Positions 1 through 6,818 are shown, counted from the stretch's first letter. The stretch: DNA of 9,084 nt from Kiloniellales bacterium (GCA_022360075.1 JAKSDN010000457.1:1-9084); one strand, 5' to 3'. The notes: a model not told the origin generated them from the sequence alone. Numbers and translations: made by a program.

Positions 1-265
1 CTTCACCGTCGTGGTGCCGGTGTTGCGGCCGGCGATCGTCGCGGCGCTGGTGATGGTCTTCGTGTTCTCCCTCGGCGCCTACCTACTGCCGCAGCTCCTC
101 GGCAAGCCGCAGCACTGGACGCTCTCGGTTCTGATCACGGACCAGGCGATCTATCAGTCGAACCTGCCCTTCGCCGCGGCCATGGCGGTTTTCCTGCTGG
201 CGGTCAGCCTGCCCCTGGTCGGGCTGACCCAGTGGCTCGGCCGCAAGGGGAGGCCGGCGGCATGA
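1..265 (+). CDS. ABC transporter permease, PotB-like, C-terminal fragment
   Basis: This is the C-terminal end (87 codons visible, read from base 2) of an inner-membrane permease of the binding-protein-dependent ABC type. Such a subunit forms half of the transmembrane channel for polyamine-like or other small organic substrates. The visible part starts just after the expected EAA cytoplasmic loop. It contains the family-typical run VFSLGAYLLPQLLG, then a periplasmic segment, a last membrane helix (about AAAMAVFLLAVSLPLVGL) and a short basic tail. The gene begins outside the window. Its stop codon overlaps the start of the next permease in an ATGA junction, which indicates translational coupling in a classic two-permease operon. 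The GAYLLPQLLG run argues for the PotB/opine group over sugar permeases. The substrate cannot be read from this fragment. Confidence 0.88.
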   Translation, partial: FTVVVPVLRPAIVAALVMVFVFSLGAYLLPQLLGKPQHWTLSVLITDQAIYQSNLPFAAAMAVFLLAVSLPLVGLTQWLGRKGRPAA

Positions 266-1062
266 ACGTGGCTTTCCAGCGGCTCTATCTCTTCTTCGTC
301 GTCGCCTTCCTCTCGGCGCCCCTGATCGTCGTGGTCGGGGTTTCGCTCAACGCCAAGAAGCGGCTGCTCTTCCCGCCGGACGGCCTGTCGCTGCGCTGGT
401 ACGGCGATCTCCTGGCCGAGCAGGACTGGCTGAATGCGCTCGGCAACTCCCTGGTCATCGCCTTGACATCGGCCCTGCTCGCGCTCTCGATCGCCTTGCC
501 GCTCGCCTACTTCCTCTGGCGCTTTCGGGTTCGCTATGCGCGGGCGCTTTTCGCGCTTGGCGTCGCCCCCTTCCTGCTGCCGCCGGTGATCACGGCGCTC
601 GGCTTTCTGATCTTCTGGGCAACGCTCGGGTTCTACGGGCAGATGACGGCGGTGGTGATCTCGCACGGCATCTTCTTCGTGACGCTGCCGCTGGTCACCC
701 TGTCGCTCGGTTTCGAGTCGATCGAGGCCGAGCTGATCGAGGCGGCCGAGACTCTGGGCGCGGACCGCCGCCGCGTCTTCCTCAGCGTGATCCTGCCGCT
801 GATCGGGCCCTATCTCGTCTCCGGCTACGCCTTCGCCTTCGTGCTGAGCCTGAACGAGTACATCGTCGCCTACATGGTGGCGGGCTTCACCGTGGAGACC
901 CTGCCGATCAAGATCTTCAACAGCCTGCGCTACGGCTACACGCCCGTAATGGCGGTCGTGGCCGTGCTCTTCGCGGCCCTGGCCGCACTGGTCTTCGGCC
1001 TGGTCGGCCGCTTCGGCAACCTGCCCAGGCTACTGGGCGCCCTGGGGCCCGAGGATCGCTAG
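262..1062 (+). CDS. ABC transporter permease, PotC-like
   Basis: This is a complete 266-residue inner-membrane permease, a normal length for the PotC group. It partners the preceding permease to form the channel of a spermidine/putrescine-type importer. Six hydrophobic helices are visible at about residues 8-28, 62-85, 95-120, 128-150, 184-205 and 229-249. The EAA loop that docks on the ATPase is clear: E160-A-A-E-T-L-G166 followed by a conserved Pro at 179. The segment FVLSLNEYIVAYMVAGF at about 193-209 is typical of PotC relatives. I chose the ATG at 262, inside the ATGA overlap, over a GTG at 232, because the latter adds ten residues that overlap the upstream gene and lack homology-like character. 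The ATPase and binding protein are not in the window and presumably lie upstream. The exact substrate is unproven. Confidence 0.92.
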   Translation: MNVAFQRLYLFFVVAFLSAPLIVVVGVSLNAKKRLLFPPDGLSLRWYGDLLAEQDWLNALGNSLVIALTSALLALSIALPLAYFLWRFRVRYARALFALGVAPFLLPPVITALGFLIFWATLGFYGQMTAVVISHGIFFVTLPLVTLSLGFESIEAELIEAAETLGADRRRVFLSVILPLIGPYLVSGYAFAFVLSLNEYIVAYMVAGFTVETLPIKIFNSLRYGYTPVMAVVAVLFAALAALVFGLVGRFGNLPRLLGALGPEDR

Positions 1063-1091
1063 CGCGAGGTCCGCCGGAAAGCGGCTCGCGC
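1062..1091 (+). terminator. GC hairpin after the permease operon
   Basis: Arms GCGCGAG (1062-1068) and CTCGCGC (1085-1091) pair perfectly. After a 2-nt bulge, an inner CCGC/GCGG stem closes a CGGAAA loop. It starts at the stop codon of the permease gene. No T-tract follows, so it may be a weak or Rho-assisted terminator or a 3'-end stabiliser. Confidence 0.5.
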
Positions 1092-1370
1092 GCGTTAACT
1101 GTCAGGATCCTTTACAATCACAGAAAGTCGGCCGCCGTCGCCAGCTTTCGCGCCGTTTTTCAGCCGCTCCGGCCCCCGTGGCAGGGCCCATGGCGTCGGT
1201 AGATTTGACACAACCAAGGTTTGTTTTGTTAACCATACCTATAACTCTTTGATGGGGGCTAAACATTTCTGACCCATGAAACTGGCGTGAATCTTGCTTA
1301 AGATTTTACCAAAACGAGAAGCCGTGCAGCGCTGTCGCTCGATCAGGGGCGAGGTAGGCCGGGAGATGTT
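1092..1370 (+). promoter_or_regulatory. Upstream region of the PEP-CTERM gene
   Basis: This non-coding stretch becomes AT-richer towards 1200-1320. It contains a perfect -35-like TTGACA at 1205-1210. The -10 is uncertain: GTTAAC at 1228-1233 has the right 17-bp spacing but matches poorly, while TATAAC at 1240-1245 matches well but lies too far away. The element TTTGTTAAC (1225-1233) recurs at 6877-6885 ahead of the large exported protein. A leader of about 120 nt would follow, ending in a good ribosome binding site, GGGAGA, at 1361-1366, four bases before the ATG. I see no gene here. Confidence 0.4.
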
Positions 1371-2084
1371 ATGAGGCGAATTCTGAAGTCCATCGCTCTT
1401 GCGGTGACCGTGGCCCTCGCCGGATTCGCGAGCCAATCGAATGCCGCGCCGGTGATTTCGGTCGATCTGGACCTCGGGACGGCGGGAATCCAGTCCACCC
1501 GCACAGTCGGGCTCGGAACGACCTTCACGGTCGGCGTGTTGCTCTCGGACGATGGCGTAGGCGCTCCGACCCCGGTCGGTTTCGATACGGTGGTCTTGGA
1601 GACGCTGTTCAACGATTCGGGCGCCGTTCTCGCTCTGGGCCCCACTGGGCCGGTCGCGGGCGCTTTGGCCGGCCTCACCGGGACTTCCTTCGATTTCTTC
1701 GGCGGGTTCGTGCCGGTCGCGCCAGGTGGGTCTCTCGGCGTCGGTCTTTCGTTCGCCGGAGCGTTTCCAGCCTTCGCCTCCGGCAGCGGCGTCACCGGAA
1801 TGTTGGGTGTGCCCACTTACTCGGTTGGACCAGGGCCAGCGGTAAGTATCTTTACTATCGACTTCACCGCGGTTGCCAAGGGGACAAGCTCGGTATTGGC
1901 CTTGGGCTCGCCGCCTGGCAGTCCGGAGCTCGCCCTTACTGGCGCTCCGATCTTCGCGACGACAGTGGCGGGCGTGGTGACGGTGGTGCCGGAGCCCGGC
2001 ACGCTGCTGCTGCTCGGCAGCGGCCTTGCGGGACTGTTGTTGGCCGGCCGACGGACGCGCCGCAGGAAGCACGAGAGCGTCTGA
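1371..2084 (+). CDS. PEP-CTERM sorting-domain exported protein
   Basis: This 237-residue exported protein carries a Sec signal peptide (residues 1 to about 25: basic MRR, hydrophobic core, Ala-rich cleavage site) and a textbook PEP-CTERM tail. The tail consists of VPEPG at 206-210, a membrane helix at about 211-226 and an Arg-rich end (RRTRRRK). In known systems an exosortase (EpsH/XrtA family) cleaves this tail and releases or attaches the protein at the cell surface in concert with exopolysaccharide. The middle is Gly/Ser/Thr/Val-rich, lacks Cys, and begins ISVDLDLGTAGIQ, which resembles the cohesin-like or beta-sandwich N-termini common in this class. The start is supported by GGGAGA at 1361-1366. 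No exosortase lies in the window, so the enzyme must be elsewhere. The specific role of the mature domain is unknown. Confidence 0.93.
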   Translation: MRRILKSIALAVTVALAGFASQSNAAPVISVDLDLGTAGIQSTRTVGLGTTFTVGVLLSDDGVGAPTPVGFDTVVLETLFNDSGAVLALGPTGPVAGALAGLTGTSFDFFGGFVPVAPGGSLGVGLSFAGAFPAFASGSGVTGMLGVPTYSVGPGPAVSIFTIDFTAVAKGTSSVLALGSPPGSPELALTGAPIFATTVAGVVTVVPEPGTLLLLGSGLAGLLLAGRRTRRRKHESV

Positions 2085-2131
2085 TCGTTGGGTTGAGTGT
2101 GCCGGGGGAGGCGCTAAACCCGCTGGCAAGT

Positions 2132-2150
2132 CCTGGGCTGAATGCTCAGG
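2132..2150 (+). other. Hairpin preceding the terminator
   Basis: CCTGGGC (2132-2138) pairs with GCTCAGG (2144-2150), including one G-T wobble, around a TGAAT loop. It stands three bases before the intrinsic terminator, giving a tandem hairpin 3' end that could stabilise the PEP-CTERM mRNA. Confidence 0.45.
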
Positions 2151-2154
2151 AAAG

Positions 2155-2189
2155 GGCCCGGTCTTCTCGGAAGGCCGGGCCTGGTTTTT
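2155..2189 (+). terminator. Rho-independent terminator of the PEP-CTERM gene
   Basis: An 11-bp stem (GGCCCGGTCTT at 2155-2165 with AAGGCCGGGCC at 2171-2181, one G-T wobble) closes a CTCGG loop and is followed by TGGTTTTT, with five Ts at 2185-2189. It lies 70 bases after the PEP-CTERM stop codon. It also argues against starting the next gene at the ATG at 2142, which would place the terminator inside a coding region. Confidence 0.88.
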
Positions 2190-2252
2190 CTGAGTACCGG
2201 CACAGGACTGCTCGGCTACGATGACGGCTTCGGCCGGATGGAGACTGTGGCC

Positions 2253-3326
2253 ATGAGTGCGAATACGACACGGAAGACCCGTACGCGACCGATCGTCGTC
2301 GCCTTGCTGCTGGCCGCTTTCATCGCCTTGCCGTTCGGCCGCGCTCTCGCCGTCGCCGCCTCCGAGAAACAGCCCGCCTTGATCGAGATGTTCCCCGGCA
2401 TGATCGACCTCACGCTGGAGGAAGGTCGCGTGGAGGGCAGGCTGCGCGACGCGCCACTCGATCTGGTGCTGCTCGCGCTCGGCAACGCGGCCGGCTTCAA
2501 GGTGGTGATCGAAGAGCCGCTCGGCGTGAAGATCAACCGCCGCTTCCGCGGTCAGCCGGTGGCGCGGGTCGTGCGGCAACTGCTTGGTAACCGACCGGCC
2601 GTCGTGCTCTATGCCCCCGCCGCCGAGGGAACGGCGGCGCGCGAACTCGCCGAGGTCCGGCTCTATCCCAAAGGAGAAGGCCGAACAGGGGCGCAGACCA
2701 CGACCGCATCGGGAAGCGCGGTTTCCACCGCCTCGGATCGTGGTTCCGGCCGGGCCACGGCGGCTCGGACGCGTCGCGGCGACACCGGTTCGGCGCAGCA
2801 ATCGATCGCGGCGAGGGTCCCGCGCTACACAGTGGCCGGCGATCTGCCGACGCGCGTCGCCAACGACCTGGCGCGCCCCGACCAGGCCTCGCGCCTGCGC
2901 GCGCTGCGCAGGCTCGCCCGCATGCCGGACGCACAGGCCACGGCGGCCTTGGTCCAGGTGCTCACCTTGGACCCGGATCCCGAGGTCCGGCGCACGGCGG
3001 CGCAGGCCCTGGGCGCGCGCGAGGAGGCGTCGGCGGCACAAGCCTTGGCGGCGGCGCGGAATGACGAGGCCCGCGTGGTTCGCTTCGAGGTGCTGCGGAT
3101 GATGGGCCAGCGCCGCGACGACCGGGCCGTCGAATGGCTCGGCCGTGTTCTCGCCGGCGACCCCGATCCGAGCCTGCGGCTGGTCGCCGCGCGCAGCCTC
3201 GGCGTGATCAAGGGCGAGGCGGCAAGACGAGCGCTCGAGGCCGGCAGCAGCGATCCCCACGCCGCGGTGCGCAACGCCGTCGGCGCGAGCCTGGCCCGGT
3301 TGAGCGGGGAGGCAGCGCGGGAGTAG
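2253..3326 (+). CDS. Exported STN-like plus HEAT-repeat protein
   Basis: This 357-residue protein is exported or membrane-anchored. It has a basic start (RKTRTR), a hydrophobic core at about residues 14-28 and an ALAVAA cleavage-like site near 36. Residues about 58-122 (RLRDAPLDLVLLALGNAAGF, then KVVIEEPLGVKINRRFRG) look like a secretin/TonB short N-terminal (STN) domain, a small periplasmic interaction fold. A Ser/Thr/Arg-rich linker at about 141-190 follows. HEAT-type alpha repeats then span about 200-350, with a recurring D-P-D-P-x-[VL]-R-x-x-A-A-x-[AS]-L-G pattern at about 240 and 303. The ATG at 2253 is preferred because GGAG at 2240-2243 precedes it and the terminator lies upstream. An in-frame ATG at 2238 remains possible. 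It is probably a periplasmic scaffold, but its partner is unknown. Confidence 0.85.
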   Translation: MSANTTRKTRTRPIVVALLLAAFIALPFGRALAVAASEKQPALIEMFPGMIDLTLEEGRVEGRLRDAPLDLVLLALGNAAGFKVVIEEPLGVKINRRFRGQPVARVVRQLLGNRPAVVLYAPAAEGTAARELAEVRLYPKGEGRTGAQTTTASGSAVSTASDRGSGRATAARTRRGDTGSAQQSIAARVPRYTVAGDLPTRVANDLARPDQASRLRALRRLARMPDAQATAALVQVLTLDPDPEVRRTAAQALGAREEASAAQALAAARNDEARVVRFEVLRMMGQRRDDRAVEWLGRVLAGDPDPSLRLVAARSLGVIKGEAARRALEAGSSDPHAAVRNAVGASLARLSGEAARE

Positions 3327-3342
3327 CGGTGCTACGCCCCCC

Positions 3343-3864
3343 TCACCGCAAGGAGATCTGGCCGCGGATCTCGCCCCTGGGGAACTTGCTGGTCATCACG
3401 GTGACGTAGGCCAGGCCGGCGTCGATGGCTTGGATGACCTTGCTCAGCTCGCCCTCGGCGATGCCCTGGTTCGGGACGTCGATGACGTTGAACCACTCGA
3501 TCGTGCCGCTCAGGGTGTAGGGGCCCTTCGGGCAGACCGGCGTGCCGGCCGGGGCGTTGTTGAGGTTCGTGCAGAGCACCACGCCGACGCCGCCGTTGAC
3601 GCCGGGTTGGCCGATCCGCAGGTGGGCCTGCATGATCGTGCTGCGCAGTTCACTGTAGGAAAGCTCGTAGTGGATGACCTCGAAGTCGCGGTCGATCTCG
3701 GCGACGAACTCGCCCTTGGCCGGCGTGAACATGGGCGGCATCATCTGAAAGCCGTCCAAGGGCGCACTCGCCCTGTCGAGCGCCGCCATCACCGGGCTGC
3801 AGATTAGGGCTGCTGCCGCCAGGGGACCGGCGAGCCAAGCGGCGGCCCAACGTCTCTTGCTCAT
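3343..3864 (-). CDS. CHRD-domain secreted protein
   Basis: This 173-residue protein has a Sec signal peptide (MSKRRW, hydrophobic core, cleavage likely after VMA at residue 27). It also has a single CHRD domain, the beta-rich fold first described in chordin and common in secreted bacterial proteins. Diagnostic pieces are QAHLRIGQPGVNGGVGVVLC at residues 79-98 and the C-terminal GEIRGQI at 164-170. Cys98 and Cys111 of the mature protein are close enough to form a disulfide in the periplasm. The ribosome binding site AGGAGAAGGA is at 3875-3884 on the complementary strand. The gene ends 16 bp from the convergent HEAT-repeat gene. Function is unknown beyond secretion; a role in the extracellular matrix or surface is a guess. 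Confidence 0.9.
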   Translation of the reverse strand: MSKRRWAAAWLAGPLAAAALICSPVMAALDRASAPLDGFQMMPPMFTPAKGEFVAEIDRDFEVIHYELSYSELRSTIMQAHLRIGQPGVNGGVGVVLCTNLNNAPAGTPVCPKGPYTLSGTIEWFNVIDVPNQGIAEGELSKVIQAIDAGLAYVTVMTSKFPRGEIRGQISLR

Positions 3865-3910
3865 GACAGTCGATTCCTTCTCCTGCCGCCGGCCGCGATC
3901 CCGGCCGGCA

Positions 3911-3935
3911 GGCGAGGCGCCCGACGCGCCTCGCC
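3911..3935 (-). other. Strong 10-bp hairpin between the Tat and CHRD genes
   Basis: GGCGAGGCGC (3911-3920) and GCGCCTCGCC (3926-3935) are perfect inverted repeats around a 5-base loop. It lies 19 bases after the stop of the Tat-exported gene on the - strand and before the CHRD ribosome binding site. There is no T-tract, so it may be a weak terminator, a processing site or an mRNA stabiliser. Confidence 0.6.
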
Positions 3936-3954
3936 ACGCCTTGCCGTCACGATG

Positions 3955-4863
3955 CTAGAGCCACGCCGTCTCCGTGCTTCGGGCGTAATCCAGCGACATC
4001 AAGACATAGCTCAAGTCCGGTCTGGCCTCCCGGTCGCGGCGCAGCGCCAAGCGGGAGAAGCAAAGGCCGTCGTGCCGCGCGTCGCTGAGCGCGGCGGTCT
4101 CCGCGTCGCTGGCCAACACCTCGAAGCGCCGCCAGGACGGCAGCGGCCGCGCTTTGGCAGCGCGCCAGGCGATCAGGTAGAGGCCACGCCTGAGCTTCGG
4201 CGTCGCGATCTCTTGGCCCAGGCTGAAGCGGGTGAGGAGCTCTCGCCTCTCTGGCTCGGCGCCGGCCGTGGCGGCCTCGGTCATCTCGAAGGCGAGCGTG
4301 AGCCCGCGGTCGGCGAGGACCGGCGCCGTAAAGCGCACCCCCGCACCGCCTTCCGGCTGCTCATGGCCAAGATAGGACCAGGCGTGGAATCGCTCCGGAT
4401 GATGGGGCCCGTAGTCCTTGCCTTGCACCATAGAGATGGAGAAACAAGGCAGCCTGCCGGCCGCCCGGCCATCGTTCGGAAAGAGGCCGTGAATCGTCAC
4501 CGCCACGCCGTCGCGCGCGAAGCGCCGGTCGCCCGACCAGAGCTCGCCCGCCGGCACCAGGTCGGCCTGCCGCGGCTCGATCTCGTCGAAGGCCTCGAGC
4601 CGCTCGCGGCAAGTATCGACGAAGTAGGACTCGGCGCTATGGCTGAGCCGCTCGACGCTCGGCAGGCTCTCGCTGCCGAGCCAATAGCCGATCGAGACCT
4701 GATCGCGGGCATCGCTCGCACCGGCGAGACCGGGCCACGCGAGCGGGCCGGCCGCGCTCGCCAAGCTCGGGGCGAGCGTAGCCGTTGCCAGGCCGAGGCC
4801 CGGCGCCATGGCCAGCACCTCGCGCCGCCGAATAGCTGGTAGTGCCTTCCTGCTCTGTACCAT
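3955..4863 (-). CDS. Tat-exported hypothetical protein
   Basis: I do not recognise the family of this 302-residue protein. Its N-terminus is a twin-arginine signal: IRRREVLAMAPG at residues 11-22, a moderately hydrophobic Ala/Leu/Thr stretch, and an A-x-A site near residue 37. It is therefore probably folded in the cytoplasm and exported to the periplasm by TatABC. The mature part is soluble and mixed, with aromatic and His-containing runs such as KDYGPHHPERFHAWSYLG at 149-166. Two Cys at about 85 and 140, and one at 268, are present. I chose the ATG at 4863 because GAGGA lies seven bases upstream. A longer frame from a GTG at 4965 would add 34 residues ahead of the Tat signal, which is unlikely. 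No catalytic motif was identified; lipid, cofactor or glycan binding are all possible. Confidence 0.8.
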   Translation of the reverse strand: MVQSRKALPAIRRREVLAMAPGLGLATATLAPSLASAAGPLAWPGLAGASDARDQVSIGYWLGSESLPSVERLSHSAESYFVDTCRERLEAFDEIEPRQADLVPAGELWSGDRRFARDGVAVTIHGLFPNDGRAAGRLPCFSISMVQGKDYGPHHPERFHAWSYLGHEQPEGGAGVRFTAPVLADRGLTLAFEMTEAATAGAEPERRELLTRFSLGQEIATPKLRRGLYLIAWRAAKARPLPSWRRFEVLASDAETAALSDARHDGLCFSRLALRRDREARPDLSYVLMSLDYARSTETAWL

Positions 4864-4882
4864 CTCCTGTTCCTCGTCCAGG

Positions 4883-4909
4883 GAACCCCGCCCGACGGGC
4901 GAAGGGTTC
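4883..4909 (-). other. Hairpin in the leader of the Tat-exported gene
   Basis: GAACCCCGCCC (4883-4893) pairs with GGGCG (4897-4901) and, after an AA bulge, GGGTTC (4904-4909), giving an 11-bp stem with a GAC loop. It stands about 20 bases upstream of the start codon at 4863. An alternative pairing, GTTCC (4869-4873) with GGAAC (4882-4886), would cover part of the ribosome binding site and excludes this stem. Confidence 0.55.
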
Positions 4910-4961
4910 GTTGTCGGAACGGCCTCGGGTGAGACGTCGTTGCCGGCTCTTCGAAGATGGT

Positions 4962-5282
4962 TCACGGGGAATGCCGCGTGGGATCGAGCGAAGCTCGTCC
5001 GGCGGCAGAGCGAGACACAGCGTGATCGTCGGGTTCCGGCTGTTCAGCTTTGGCGACGACCCGCTTGAGCGTCTCACCCAGGGCCTTCAGGAGCTCATCG
5101 ACGCCGGCAAAGCGCTTGCGATCGACCTGCTCTCCTTCGCAGACATGCTGAACCTCGCCGCGCCACCGGGGATGGGGCGTGGCGATCTCGACCGGTTCTT
5201 GGCTGATGCGTACGATGAAGGTATGGGCGTGGCGCCGCCCCCCTGCGGGCAACAGGGATTCGGGCAAAGGCGCCCCGGCCAT
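4962..5282 (-). CDS. Small conserved-looking protein beside the BTAD regulator
   Basis: This 106-residue protein has no known function. Its core, from HTFIVRISQEPVEI at residues 20-33 through WRGEVQHVCEG at 40-50 to FAGVDELLKALGETLKRVV at about 58-76, reads as a beta-strand pair followed by an amphipathic helix. This resembles small uncharacterised proteobacterial proteins with a TFIVRI start and a W-R-G-x-[VI]-x-H-V core, by recollection rather than search. There is no signal peptide or membrane helix, so it is probably cytoplasmic. The ATG at 5282 is supported by GAGG six bases upstream. The frame is open to 5429, but the extra residues look like non-coding translation. The C-terminal 25 residues are low-complexity and may be poorly conserved. 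It sits downstream of the BTAD regulator on the same strand, so a shared role is plausible but unproven. Confidence 0.68.
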   Translation of the reverse strand: MAGAPLPESLLPAGGRRHAHTFIVRISQEPVEIATPHPRWRGEVQHVCEGEQVDRKRFAGVDELLKALGETLKRVVAKAEQPEPDDHAVSRSAAGRASLDPTRHSP

Positions 5283-5323
5283 ATCCGACCTCGAACCGCG
5301 ATCACGCATCCGTTTCCACCTAC

Positions 5324-5346
5324 AAGAAAAGCCGCAACATTTGCGG
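5324..5346 (-). terminator. Candidate terminator or attenuator after the BTAD regulator
   Basis: On the - strand, CCGCAA-ATG-TTGCGG (5346 to 5332) forms a 6-bp stem and is followed by CTTTTCTT. It lies about 125 bases after the regulator stop and 43 bases before the small gene. The tri-loop and interrupted T-run make it modest. It could reduce read-through into the small gene rather than stop it. Confidence 0.45.
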
Positions 5347-5469
5347 TCGCGGCGATACCTTGGCGGTGCGGCGCCTCGGATCCGTCTGGCCGGTGTCTGG
5401 CGAGCGTCTTGGAGGGAATCGAGCGTCACTTATCGGGCGCTCAGGACGCGGAGAAGGGAACGGATTGCC

Positions 5470-6429
5470 CTAGCGCCGGGACTTCTTCGCTCCGTCGCGG
5501 CGCCCGCTGTGCTCGGCGGGCGTGGCTTGATCGCGCTCGCCGTCTTCGATGTCGCGGATGACCTCTGAGATCCGCTGGTTCGCCGCCTTGAGCTCGCCGA
5601 TGGCGGTCTTGAGGTCCGGCCGCGCCGCGTCGCGCCGATCGCGGCTGGCGGTCTCCGCGCCCGAGAGCGTGATGTCCTCGGTCTCGATGCGGGCGTAGAG
5701 CGAGCGCGTCTCCCACATCGGCTCGACGCCGAGCTCGCGCGCGAGCAGCTCTCGGCAGATCTCGAACTGGCGCAGCGCCGCGGCCCGGTTGCCCTTGGCG
5801 TAGTAGCAGCGCATCAGATCGCGATGCACATGCTCGGCCAGCTCGTCACCGTCGAGCAGCCGCTTGCCGTAGGTGATCGCCTCGTCCCACCTGCGGCCGT
5901 CCTGGTAGTGCAGCATGAGGCGCTCGAGCGCCCCGAGATAGAGGTCGCGCAGCACCTCACGCGGATAGAGACACCAGTCGTCGTAGAGGCCGAGCAGCAG
6001 CTCGCCGCGGTAGAGCGCGACGGCCGATTCCAGGCGTTCGGCGGCCTTGGCCGTGAGCGGCGCCCCGGCGCTGCGCTTGGCGGCGAGGGCTTCCTGCCTG
6101 AACACCTCGGCGTCGAGCCAGAAGGCCTCGCGCGTGCGGAAAGTGACCGCCTCGCCGCTGGTCGAGAGAAAGCCATCGGGATCGAGGCCGCCCGCCTTGA
6201 AGGCCGAGCGGAGGGTCCAGAGCTCCTGGCGCAGGGTCTTGCGCGGATCGGCCGTAACCTCGGCATCGCCGATCACCTCGGCGAGCAGCTCCCGGGCGTG
6301 TGCTCGGTCCGGGTTCAGCATGAGATAGGCGAGCAGGGCCTTGGAGCGGCGCGAAGGCAACGGCTCCAACGCGCGGTCGCCGACTACGAGCTGGAAGCCA
6401 CCGAGGAAGAACGCCTTGAGCACGACCAT
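5470..6429 (-). CDS. SARP/BTAD-type winged-helix transcriptional regulator
   Basis: This 319-residue DNA-binding regulator has the DnrI/AfsR-like layout. Residues 1 to about 100 form an OmpR-type winged helix (FFLGGFQLVVGDR, then SRRSKALLAYLML at 28-38, then RKTLRQELWTLRSAF at 63-77). A BTAD domain of helical TPR-like repeats spans about 105-250 (LESAVALYRGELLLGLYDDW, later MRCYYAKGNRAAALRQFE and ELGVEPMWETRSLYARI). The last 65 residues are charged, with a possible coiled coil (LKTAIGELKAANQRISEVI) and a basic end. I chose the ATG at 6429, which has GAGGGG five bases upstream, over in-frame ATGs at 6447 and 6462 that lack one. No receiver or ATPase domain is present, so the activating signal is unknown. 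It is divergent from the large exported protein and a natural candidate to control it. Confidence 0.88.
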   Translation of the reverse strand: MVVLKAFFLGGFQLVVGDRALEPLPSRRSKALLAYLMLNPDRAHARELLAEVIGDAEVTADPRKTLRQELWTLRSAFKAGGLDPDGFLSTSGEAVTFRTREAFWLDAEVFRQEALAAKRSAGAPLTAKAAERLESAVALYRGELLLGLYDDWCLYPREVLRDLYLGALERLMLHYQDGRRWDEAITYGKRLLDGDELAEHVHRDLMRCYYAKGNRAAALRQFEICRELLARELGVEPMWETRSLYARIETEDITLSGAETASRDRRDAARPDLKTAIGELKAANQRISEVIRDIEDGERDQATPAEHSGRRDGAKKSRR

Positions 6430-6818
6430 ATCGACCCCTCTCGACATGGTGCTGGGGGACACCCGAACCGTCGGCGCTGGCTCCGATCGACATTAACGCA
6501 ATGCAGAACGCCAGCGGCTGCTTCAGCGGAGCTGCGCCGGATGGTTCTTCTTGTATGACGCCTCTCGCGCCGGGCGCCCAGCACGCCCTTCGTGGACGTA
6601 CCGACGCCATAAGCTATAAGACGATGATTCGCCGCAAGGATGCAAGAGCGTAAAATTCTAGCGGCGCGTGCGCCCGGAGCATCGGCGGCAAGAGTTGCAG
6701 GAAATCCAGCTATACTACTTTGTCTGGCCTAGAATAGACAGAAACTGGCGTCTACTATACTTTCAATCTTTAGCCGAAATTTTATTTCTTCCATGAAACC
6801 CAAAGCGGAAAAAAGCCA
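6430..6818. promoter_or_regulatory. Divergent intergenic region, regulator side
   Basis: I see no supportable gene here. The segment changes from GC-rich to AT-rich near 6640. It carries two copies of CTATACT (6710-6716 and 6755-6761), which resemble -10 hexamers but lack a good -35. It also has a small inverted repeat, TGTCT (6721-6725) with AGACA (6736-6740). The promoter of the BTAD regulator must lie here on the - strand, but I could not pick one convincing hexamer pair. Confidence 0.4.

Noticed and set aside
154..666. 170-codon open frame on the - strand
   Set aside because: It is antisense to the two permeases, whose membrane helices and EAA loop are unmistakable.
2085..2154. Possible riboswitch or structured RNA after the PEP-CTERM gene
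   Set aside because: The stretch has GGCAAG and a hairpin reminiscent of regulatory RNAs, but I could not match any known class. It is more simply explained as the 3' end before the terminator.
2142..2252. Longer start for the HEAT-repeat protein
   Set aside because: It would place the intrinsic terminator at 2155-2189 inside the coding region and put about 37 unlikely residues ahead of a good signal peptide.
1239..3260. 673-codon open frame on the - strand
   Set aside because: It spans the antisense of the PEP-CTERM gene, its terminator and most of the HEAT-repeat gene. Its protein is Arg/Gly/Gln-rich without fold-like patterns, which is typical of a GC-rich antisense shadow.
3326..3349. 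Bidirectional terminator between the convergent HEAT and CHRD genes
   Set aside because: GCGGTG (3326-3331) and CACCGC (3344-3349) can pair, but the 12-base loop, short stem and lack of T-tracts make it weak.
4842..5561. 239-codon open frame on the + strand
   Set aside because: It lies opposite the small protein and the start of the Tat gene, has no ribosome binding site and no domain-like sequence.
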